From: an uncultured Clostridia bacterium
Lineage (GTDB): Bacteria > Bacillota > Clostridia > Oscillospirales > CAG-272
Direction: 5' to 3'
DNA: 11,457 bases
Assembly (NCBI GenBank): GCA_947367285.1
Contig: CANBDB010000037.1
Span: 1 to 11,457 of the forward strand
Below, one piece after another: positions 1 through 6,180 of the stretch. Made by a program: the position numbers and the translations under genes. A model generated the notes under the pieces. The model was not told the origin of the DNA and made no database searches. It was given only the letters and a program-made list of their open reading frames with translations. Positions within the stretch are counted from its first letter, which is position 1. Every line of letters begins with the position of its first letter.

Positions 1-1373
1 GGCATCTGGTCACCGTCGAAGTCCGCGTTAAACGCAGGACATACAAGGGGGTGAAGCTTGATTGCGCGTCCCTCAACGAGCACGGGCTCAAACGCCTGAA
101 TAGAAAGGCGGTGGAGTGTAGGTGCACGGTTGAGCATTACAGGATGTTCCTTGATTACGTTTTCAAGAGCATCCCAAACCTCGGGATACATGTATGCCTT
201 ATCGATCTTCTTCTGAGCATCCTTAACGTTAGTTGCCTTCTGCATTTCAGTAAGGCGCTTAACAATGAAGGGCTTGAAGAGCTCGAGTGCCATTTCCTTA
301 GGAAGACCGCACTGATAGATCTTAAGGTTAGGACCAACTACGATAACGGAACGTCCGGAGTAGTCAACACGCTTACCGAGAAGGTTCTGACGGAAACGTC
401 CCTGCTTACCTCTGAGCATCTCGGAAAGAGACTTGAGAGCGCGGTTGGAAGGACCTGTTACGGGCTTGCCACGTCTGCCGTTATCAATAAGAGCGTCAAC
501 TGCTTCCTGAAGCATTCTCTTCTCGTTTCTGATAACGATCTCAGGAGTACGGATCTCCATGAGCTTCTTAAGACGGTTGTTACGGCTGATTACTCTACGG
601 TAGAGCTCGTTAAGGTCGGAAGAAGCAAATCTACCGCCGTCAAGCTGTACCATGGGACGGATATCGGGAGGAAGAACGGGGATTGCATCAAGCACCATCC
701 ACTCGAGCTTGTTGCCGGACTTTCTAAATGCCTCAACAACCTCAAGACGCTTGATAACTCTTGTTTTCTTCTGTCCCTTTGCGATAAGGAGCTCAGCTTT
801 GAGATCCTTAGAAAGCTGTTCTACGTCAACTCCCTGAAGCAATTCCTTGATTGCTTCAGCACCCATACCGGTTCTGAACGCGTTGCCGTACATTTCTCGA
901 TACTCAATGTACTGCTTTTCGGTGAGAACAGTACCCTTTGTAAGGGGTGTGTCACCGGGATCAAGAACTACGTTCTCAGCGAAATAGAGAACCTGCTCAA
1001 GATGCTTGGGAGAAATGTCAAGAATCATAGGAATTCTTGCGGGAATGGACTTAAAGTACCAAATGTGGCAAATAGGAGTTGCAAGCTCAATGTGACCCAT
1101 TCTCTCACGTCTAACCTTTTTGGTTGTAACGTCAACGCCACACTTTTCGCACTTGTGAACGCCCTTGTTGTGCATGTTCTTGTACTTTCCGCACATACAA
1201 GCGCCATCCTTGGTAGGACCAAAGATACGCTCGCAGAAGAGGCCACCGACCTCTGCCTTGAGTGTTCTATAGTTAATAGTCTCGGGCTTTGTTACTTCGC
1301 CGTATGACCATTCTCTAATCATTTCGGGGGATGCAAGACCTATCTTTATGGAATTAAATTCGTTGTGTTCCAT
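1..1373 (-). CDS. rpoC: DNA-directed RNA polymerase subunit beta' (5' part, truncated by window edge)
   Basis: Encodes the N-terminal 457 residues of the beta' subunit, which with beta forms the active-site cleft of RNA polymerase. The reading frame is open from ATG 1373 to the window edge. Visible landmarks are a zinc-binding module with Cys59, Cys61, Cys75 and Cys78; the block PPDIRPMVQLDGGRFASSDL around 235-254; RQNLLGKRVDYSGRSV around 329-343; LNRAPTLHRLG around 414-424; and the Mg-binding motif NADFDGDQM at 449-457 (Asp451, Asp453, Asp455). That motif lies about nine residues earlier than in E. coli, so no large insertion precedes it. The start is fixed by an AAAGGAGAT ribosome binding site eight bases upstream, 22 bases after the rpoB stop, which indicates an rpoB-rpoC operon. 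One oddity is that the second and third zinc cysteines are one residue further apart than in E. coli. The remaining two thirds of the gene lies outside the window. Confidence 0.98.
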   Translation of the reverse strand, partial: MEHNEFNSIKIGLASPEMIREWSYGEVTKPETINYRTLKAEVGGLFCERIFGPTKDGACMCGKYKNMHNKGVHKCEKCGVDVTTKKVRRERMGHIELATPICHIWYFKSIPARIPMILDISPKHLEQVLYFAENVVLDPGDTPLTKGTVLTEKQYIEYREMYGNAFRTGMGAEAIKELLQGVDVEQLSKDLKAELLIAKGQKKTRVIKRLEVVEAFRKSGNKLEWMVLDAIPVLPPDIRPMVQLDGGRFASSDLNELYRRVISRNNRLKKLMEIRTPEIVIRNEKRMLQEAVDALIDNGRRGKPVTGPSNRALKSLSEMLRGKQGRFRQNLLGKRVDYSGRSVIVVGPNLKIYQCGLPKEMALELFKPFIVKRLTEMQKATNVKDAQKKIDKAYMYPEVWDALENVIKEHPVMLNRAPTLHRLSIQAFEPVLVEGRAIKLHPLVCPAFNADFDGDQM

Positions 1374-1395
1374 TGTAATATCTCCTTTCCCTTAA
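1374..1395 (-). promoter_or_regulatory. rpoB-rpoC intergenic spacer with rpoC ribosome binding site
   Basis: Only 22 bases separate the rpoB TAA from the rpoC ATG. The minus strand reads AAAGGAGAT and then about eight bases to the ATG. I see no terminator or promoter here, so rpoC depends on the rpoB transcript. Confidence 0.85.
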
Positions 1396-4300
1396 TTAAT
1401 CTTCATCGGCGAAGTCGTCTTCATAAACGTCGCCAAACAAATCGTCATCTTCATCTGCGTTTTCGATAATGAAATTATCCTCAACGTCATCAGTTTCAAC
1501 ATACTGCTCGAAATCGTCATCCTCAGCAGTGGGAGCAAATCCTCTTGTTGAGTAAACGGGAGCTTCCTCTTCAGCGCAAAGTGTGTTGAGCTCGATCTCA
1601 TTACCTTCCTCGTCAAGAACGCGGATGTCAAGAGCAAGAGACTGAAGCTCCTTAACAAGCACCTTGAAGGACTCGGGCACACCGGGAGTAGGAATGTTCT
1701 GTCCCTTAATAATTGCCTCGTATGCTTTTCTACGTCCGTTGATATCGTCGGACTTAACAGTAAGAATTTCCTGAAGTGTGTAAGCCGCACCGTATGCTTC
1801 AAGAGCCCAAACCTCCATCTCACCGAAACGCTGACCACCGAACTGTGCTTTACCACCGAGGGGCTGCTGTGTAACGAGGGAGTAAGGACCATTGGAACGA
1901 GCGTGGATCTTATCGTCAACAAGGTGATGGAGCTTGAGGTAGTACATGATACCAACTGTTACGGGGTTATCGAAGGGTTCACCTGTTCTACCGTCGTAAA
2001 GTGTTGTCTTACCGTCAACTACTCTGAGCTTATCCTCTGCTCTGAGCTGTGCAACGTATTCAGCATCAGCCTTCTGCTCGTCAGTAAGACGCTCAATGTG
2101 CTTTTCGCCATTCTCATCAACTGTCAAGGAGATAAGCTCCTTGCCTGCTACGTTCTCACCTGCGCGGATCTCACGGTAAAGACCTGCCGCCTCAAGACAT
2201 GCAACGATATCTCTCTCGTTTGCACCGTCAAATACGGGAGTCATGATCTTCCAGCCAAGCTTTCTTGCAGCGATACCAAGGTGTACCTCAAGAACCTGAC
2301 CGATATTCATACGTGAAGGAACGCCCAGAGGGTTAAGAACGATGTCAAGGGGTGTACCGTCGGGAAGGAAGGGCATGTCTTCGGGAGGAAGGATGCGTGA
2401 AACGACACCCTTGTTACCGTGACGACCCGCCATCTTGTCACCAACGGAGATTTTTCTCTTCTGAGCAAGATAAATTCTTACGCTCTTGTTTACGCCTGCG
2501 GGGAGCTCGTCGCCGTTTTCGTGTGAGAACACCTTAACGTCAACAACGATACCCGACTCACCGTGAGGAACACGGAGGGACGTATCTCTAACTTCTCTTG
2601 CCTTCTCACCGAAGATAGCGCGGAGAAGTCTTTCTTCACTTGTAAGCTCAGTTTCACCCTTAGGAGTGATCTTACCTACAAGGATATCACCTGCACGAAC
2701 CTCAGTTCCCTTCTTAACGATACCCTCAGCGTTAAGATCCTTAAGAGCATCCTCACCAACATTGGGGATTTCTCTTGTGATTTCTTCCGGACCGAGCTTT
2801 GTATCGCGAGCATCGTGCGTGTATTCTTCTATATGAAGAGATGTGTAAACGTCATCTCTTACAAGCTTTTCATTAAGGAGAACCGCGTCCTCGTAGTTAT
2901 AACCTTCCCAAGTCATAAATCCGATAAGCGCATTCTTACCGAGAGAAAGCTCACCTGCATCAGTAGCGGGACCGTCAGCGATAACCTGACCAACCTCTAC
3001 TCTCTCGCCTCTTTCAACGATGGGACGCTGATTGAAGCAAGTGCCCTGGTTAGTTCTCTTGAATTTTATGAGATTATATGTTTCTTTATGTCCGTCTTCG
3101 CAAAGGATAACGATTCTGTCTGCGTCAACGTAGTCTACAACACCTGCAACCTTATTTGTGATTACAACACCGGAGTCAACAGCTGCAGCATACTCCATAC
3201 CCGTACCAACAATGGGGGAGTCAGTAACCATAAGCGGAACTGCCTGCTTCTGCATGTTAGATCCCATGAGCGCACGAGAGTTGTCGTCGTTTTCAAGGAA
3301 AGGAATACAAGCAGTAGCAACGGATACCATCATCTTGGGAGCAACGTCCATGAAGTCAACGTCAGCAACGTCAACCTCAATGATCTCTGCCTTATCACGA
3401 GCAGTAACGCGAGATCTCACGAAGCAACCGTCTTCGTCAAGAACCTCATTCGCCTGAGCAACAATGTAGTTGTCCTCAGCGTCAGCTGTCATGTATTCAA
3501 CCTCGTCGGTAACCATGTGGTGAACCACACCGTTTTCGTCAACGAAGTGTTTAACCTTGCGATAAGGAGCCATGATGAAGCCATAATCACTAATCTTAGC
3601 ATATGTCGTAAGATAGGAGATAAGACCGATGTTAGGACCTTCGGGTGTCTCGATGGGACACATTCTACCGTAGTGAGTATAGTGAACGTCACGCACGTCA
3701 AAGGATGCTCTATCTCTGGAAAGACCGCCAGGACCGAGAGCGGAAAGACGTCTCTTGTGAGTAAGCTCAGCAAGGGGGTTGTTCTGGTCCATGAACTGAG
3801 AGAGCTGGGATGAACCAAAGAACTCTCTGATTACAGTTACGATGGGTCTGATGTTGATAAGCGCCTGAGGAGTGAGCTTCTCGTTGTCCTGAGTTGTCAT
3901 TCTCTCCTTAACGATCTTGTCCATTCTGGAGAAACCGATTCTCATCTGGTTCTGAAGCTGCTCACCTACTGAACGGATACGACGGTTGCCAAGGTGGTCG
4001 ATATCGTCGTACTTACCAATTTCGTGTGTAAGACCGAGGAAGTAGTTGATGGACGCAAAGATATCGTCCTTTGTGATGTGCTTGGGGCAAAGCTTGTGAA
4101 TATTGAGCTTAGCCAATTCCTTGAGCGCGTCAACGTCGCCGCCAACCTCTTCCATAAGGGAGAGAAGCGCGTCAACTCTAACCTTCTCCTTGATACCGAT
4201 ATCAGTAAGGTCTGTGCCGATTATATATTCAGGTTCTATTGTGTTGTTGGAGAATACTCTTACAACGTTACCGTTGTCGAGCTCGAGAGAAACGGCGTTA

Positions 4301-5355
4301 ACAGTTGCGTGTTCGATAGCATCTGCAACCTCTCTTGTAATAACTGTTCCCTTTTCGTAGATAATCTCACCGGTGAGAGGAGCAACAACGTCCTCAGCTA
4401 GGCGGTGATCAACGATTCTGTCGGAGATCTTAAGCTTCTTGTCAAACTTATATCTACCAACGGGCTGAATGTCGTATCTTCTGGAATCGAAGAAGTAGTT
4501 GTTAAGGAGTGTGTAAGCTGACTCAACGAGCGGGGGCTCACCGGGACGAAGTCTCTTGTAAATTTCCTTAAGAGCCTCGATACCTGCGGATGTGTGATTT
4601 CTTGCCGCAAGCTCCTCGCACTCGTCCTTTTCAAAGGTTGTTGTGAGCATTTCCTCGTTACCGAAGATAGCGTAAACGTCTTCCTTAGTTTCAATTGTGG
4701 AACGGTATTCAACTACCTTGCCCTTATCGTCAGTTTCCTCGCCGGGAACTACGCCAAGAGCACGAATGAGCATCGTAATCGGAACTTTTCTGTTCTTGTC
4801 GATACGAACCCAAACTACGTTATTTATATCAGTTTCGTATTCAAGCCATGCGCCACGGTAAGGAATTACAGTTGACGCGTACATTCTCTTACCGGACTTA
4901 TCGATCTCGGAAGAGTAGTACATGCCGGGAGAACGGATAATCTGGGAAACGATTACACGCTCAGCGCCGTTGATTACGAAAGTACCTGTCTCAGTCATTA
5001 TAGGGAATTCACCCATAAAGATGTCGGACTGTTTAACTTCGCCTGTCTGCTTGTTGGTAAGACGAACGTTAACCTTAAGGGGAGCCGCATAGTTTACGTC
5101 TCTCTCCTTGCACTGTTCAACAGTGTACTTGGGCTTCTGGTCAAATGAGTATGAAACGAACTCAATGGACAAGTTACCCGAAAAGTCCGTGATGGGGGAT
5201 ACGTCGCGAAGAACCTCTGCAAGTCCTTCCTCGAGGAACCACTTGAAAGACGCTGTTTGGATCTCAACGAGATTGGGAAGAGCAAGCGTGCTTCTATTTT
5301 TGGAGAAGCTCATTCTCGTGGTTTTACCCTGTTTTTGTTCTCTGATGTTGATCAT
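1396..5355 (-). CDS. rpoB: DNA-directed RNA polymerase subunit beta
   Basis: Complete beta subunit of 1319 residues. The start chosen is ATG 5355 (MINIREQK...), preceded by GGAG with nine-base spacing. It places the family's N-terminal block (RMSFSKN, then LPNLVEIQ) near residue 15, as in other Clostridia. The rifampicin pocket (FFGSSQLSQFMDQNN from about 512, THKRRLSALGPGG from about 532) is wild type: the equivalents of E. coli Gln513, Asp516, His526, Arg529 and Ser531 are all retained, so no resistance substitution is seen. GDKMAGRHGNKG at 972-983 and the block around 1144-1189 ending GEMEVWALEAYG are canonical. Oddities are an insertion of about 50 residues at roughly 1060-1115 compared with B. 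subtilis and E. coli, and a very acidic tail after about 1260. rpoC follows in the same operon. rplL, the usual upstream neighbour, is absent; rpsT diverges instead. Confidence 0.98.
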   Translation of the reverse strand: MINIREQKQGKTTRMSFSKNRSTLALPNLVEIQTASFKWFLEEGLAEVLRDVSPITDFSGNLSIEFVSYSFDQKPKYTVEQCKERDVNYAAPLKVNVRLTNKQTGEVKQSDIFMGEFPIMTETGTFVINGAERVIVSQIIRSPGMYYSSEIDKSGKRMYASTVIPYRGAWLEYETDINNVVWVRIDKNRKVPITMLIRALGVVPGEETDDKGKVVEYRSTIETKEDVYAIFGNEEMLTTTFEKDECEELAARNHTSAGIEALKEIYKRLRPGEPPLVESAYTLLNNYFFDSRRYDIQPVGRYKFDKKLKISDRIVDHRLAEDVVAPLTGEIIYEKGTVITREVADAIEHATVNAVSLELDNGNVVRVFSNNTIEPEYIIGTDLTDIGIKEKVRVDALLSLMEEVGGDVDALKELAKLNIHKLCPKHITKDDIFASINYFLGLTHEIGKYDDIDHLGNRRIRSVGEQLQNQMRIGFSRMDKIVKERMTTQDNEKLTPQALINIRPIVTVIREFFGSSQLSQFMDQNNPLAELTHKRRLSALGPGGLSRDRASFDVRDVHYTHYGRMCPIETPEGPNIGLISYLTTYAKISDYGFIMAPYRKVKHFVDENGVVHHMVTDEVEYMTADAEDNYIVAQANEVLDEDGCFVRSRVTARDKAEIIEVDVADVDFMDVAPKMMVSVATACIPFLENDDNSRALMGSNMQKQAVPLMVTDSPIVGTGMEYAAAVDSGVVITNKVAGVVDYVDADRIVILCEDGHKETYNLIKFKRTNQGTCFNQRPIVERGERVEVGQVIADGPATDAGELSLGKNALIGFMTWEGYNYEDAVLLNEKLVRDDVYTSLHIEEYTHDARDTKLGPEEITREIPNVGEDALKDLNAEGIVKKGTEVRAGDILVGKITPKGETELTSEERLLRAIFGEKAREVRDTSLRVPHGESGIVVDVKVFSHENGDELPAGVNKSVRIYLAQKRKISVGDKMAGRHGNKGVVSRILPPEDMPFLPDGTPLDIVLNPLGVPSRMNIGQVLEVHLGIAARKLGWKIMTPVFDGANERDIVACLEAAGLYREIRAGENVAGKELISLTVDENGEKHIERLTDEQKADAEYVAQLRAEDKLRVVDGKTTLYDGRTGEPFDNPVTVGIMYYLKLHHLVDDKIHARSNGPYSLVTQQPLGGKAQFGGQRFGEMEVWALEAYGAAYTLQEILTVKSDDINGRRKAYEAIIKGQNIPTPGVPESFKVLVKELQSLALDIRVLDEEGNEIELNTLCAEEEAPVYSTRGFAPTAEDDDFEQYVETDDVEDNFIIENADEDDDLFGDVYEDDFADED

Positions 5356-5386
5356 TAATACAATCACTCCATTCAAAAATATTCGC

Positions 5387-5412
5387 CACCGCAAATCGAA
5401 CTGTTTGCGGCG
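5387..5412 (-). promoter_or_regulatory. Hairpin in the rpoB leader followed by a U-run (possible attenuator)
   Basis: On the minus strand CGCCGCAAA pairs with TTTGCGGTG: nine pairs including one G-U, with an eight-base loop. GAATATTTTT follows a few bases later and the rpoB start codon lies 32 bases downstream. A CGGCG further upstream in the leader, near 5454, could pair instead with the CGCCG of the 5' arm. The layout resembles an attenuator, but the U-run does not directly abut the stem, so regulation is inferred, not shown. Confidence 0.4.
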
Positions 5413-5514
5413 TTTTGCCAACTTCCGTTTTTTCCTTATATATTATAAGCGCCGTTTTTCGCTATTTCATAAGGTCTCAAAAGGACACAGTTAGCAATTA
5501 TATTGCAGTTTACT

Positions 5515-5543
5515 ATTTTATCACAACAAACTACTCTTGTCAA
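5515..5543 (-). promoter_or_regulatory. Sigma-A promoter for rpoB-rpoC
   Basis: On the minus strand, a perfect -35 TTGACA (5543-5538) is followed by a 17-base spacer and -10 TAAAAT (5520-5515). Transcription should begin near 5508, giving a leader of about 150 nt before the rpoB ATG. No other comparably good promoter lies between it and rpoB. Confidence 0.85.
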
Positions 5544-5617
5544 GAGTTTTTTTGGAATTATTTTATATATTTATGAAAAAAATTGTATTTTTTTAAAAAC
5601 TTTTTTCAAAAAAAGTA
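5544..5617. promoter_or_regulatory. AT-rich spacer with A/T tracts between the divergent rpoB and rpsT promoters
   Basis: The roughly 74 bases between the two outward-facing -35 boxes are almost entirely A and T, with several runs of six to seven T or A (for example near 5547, 5577, 5588, 5601 and 5609). Such tracts directly upstream of -35 boxes are typical of UP elements that contact the RNA polymerase alpha subunit. The UP-element role is inferred from position and composition. Confidence 0.5.
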
Positions 5618-5646
5618 TTGCATTTTGTTTTGAGATGTGGTATTAT
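5618..5646 (+). promoter_or_regulatory. Sigma-A promoter for rpsT
   Basis: -35 TTGCAT (5618-5623), a 17-base spacer, and -10 TATTAT (5641-5646). The predicted start site near 5653 gives a leader of about 80 nt before the rpsT TTG codon. Confidence 0.8.
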
Positions 5647-5663
5647 ATGCAATGTATGGACGA

Positions 5664-5697
5664 GAATGCTCGCACACCCTCTCAGGTGCAGGCATTT
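5664..5697 (+). promoter_or_regulatory. Stem-loop in the rpsT leader
   Basis: GAATGCT (5664-5670) pairs with GGCATTT (5691-5697) with G-U pairs at each end. After one C/A mismatch, GCAC (5672-5675) pairs with GTGC (5686-5689) around a ten-base loop. The element lies between the predicted start site and the ribosome binding site. It could serve feedback control by S20, but no function is demonstrated and I recognise no named leader family. A smaller competing hairpin, CGAG-AATG-CTCG, exists at 5661-5672. Confidence 0.4.
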
Positions 5698-5716
5698 AGT
5701 GTTTCAGTAAATTAAC

Positions 5717-5724
5717 AAGGAGGG
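5717..5724 (+). promoter_or_regulatory. Strong ribosome binding site that sets the rpsT TTG start
   Basis: AAGGAGGG lies seven bases before TTG 5732. It is a near-perfect match to the 16S rRNA 3' end, and no ATG in the frame gives a full-length S20, so the TTG is the start. Confidence 0.85.
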
Positions 5725-5731
5725 TATAGCT

Positions 5732-5995
5732 TTGGCAAATATCAAAAGTGCAAAGAAGCGTATAAAAGTTATTCAGGCAAAGACATTGCAGAACAAAATG
5801 TTCAAGACACAGCTCAAAACTGAAATCAAGAAGTACGAGGCAGCTCTTGCAGCAGGCGATGTAGAGCTTGCTCAGGCAACTTACAAGGCAGCAACAAAGA
5901 AGATTGACCAGGCAGCTTCTCGTGGCATCATCCACAAGAACGCAGCAGCTCACAAGAAGAGCCAGTTCACAAAGAAGCTCAACGCTTTGGGTTAA
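5732..5995 (+). CDS. rpsT: 30S ribosomal protein S20
   Basis: Complete 87-residue S20, a primary 16S rRNA-binding protein of the small subunit body. It begins MANIKSAKKRIKV, the family signature, and is Lys/Ala-rich and helical throughout, with the conserved C-terminal stretch around SRGIIHKNAAAHKKSQ at 64-79. The length is normal for the family. The start is TTG rather than ATG, fixed by the excellent ribosome binding site. E. coli rpsT also starts with UUG and is translationally autoregulated, so the rare start may be part of a feedback control here too (inference). It is a single-gene unit with its own promoter and two terminators, divergent from rpoB. Confidence 0.97.
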   Translation: MANIKSAKKRIKVIQAKTLQNKMFKTQLKTEIKKYEAALAAGDVELAQATYKAATKKIDQAASRGIIHKNAAAHKKSQFTKKLNALG

Positions 5996-6007
5996 TTCAA
6001 TTCAAAT

Positions 6008-6043
6008 AAAAAGGCGGACACATCTCATCGTGTCCGTCTTTTT
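6008..6043 (+). terminator. Rho-independent terminator of rpsT
   Basis: The left arm AAAAAGGCGGACAC (6008-6021) and right arm GTGTCCGTCTTTTT (6030-6043) form a 14-pair stem with one G-U and an eight-base loop. It ends in a T-run continued by ATTTTTG and lies 13 bases after the rpsT stop. Confidence 0.92.
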
Positions 6044-6060
6044 ATTTTTGCAATTTTTCC

Positions 6061-6092
6061 GCAAAAATCCATTCGATTTTTGCTTGTTTTTT
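6061..6092 (+). terminator. Second terminator-like hairpin after rpsT
   Basis: GCAAAAATC (6061-6069) and GATTTTTGC (6075-6083) form a perfect nine-base stem with a five-base loop, followed by TTGTTTTTT. It sits directly before the -35 box of the next gene, so it may insulate that promoter from read-through. An upstream TTTTTGC (6045-6051) could compete for the left arm. Confidence 0.65.
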
Positions 6093-6093
6093 A

Positions 6094-6122
6094 TTGACTT
6101 TTATAATTTACTTTGTTATAAT
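6094..6122 (+). promoter_or_regulatory. Sigma-A promoter for the SH3 protein gene
   Basis: -35 TTGACT (6094-6099), a 17-base spacer, and -10 TATAAT (6117-6122). This is one mismatch from consensus and predicts a start near 6129 and a leader of about 50 nt before the AAGGAG ribosome binding site at 6169-6174. Confidence 0.88.
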
Positions 6123-6180
6123 AAATTTATCTATATCAAAAGTTAAAAAACTCTTTGAAAATAAACAAAAGGAGACACAT

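Noticed and set aside
51..1307. Plus-strand open frame of 418 codons opposite rpoC
   Set aside because: It lies fully antisense to the highly conserved rpoC frame, has no promoter or good ribosome binding site, and its product is low-complexity shadow sequence. It arises from rpoC codon bias.
2563..3813. Plus-strand open frame of 416 codons opposite rpoB
   Set aside because: Antisense shadow of conserved rpoB coding sequence with no independent signals. Its length reflects biased codon use in rpoB.
5356..5421. 22-residue N-terminal extension of RpoB from an upstream ATG
   Set aside because: There is no ribosome binding site at that ATG, the segment overlaps the leader hairpin, and the family N-terminus fits ATG 5355, which has GGAG at good spacing.
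6094..6180. 29-residue N-terminal extension of the SH3 protein
   Set aside because: It would start within the promoter itself, before the predicted transcription start. ATG 6181 has AAGGAG and begins a proper signal-anchor.
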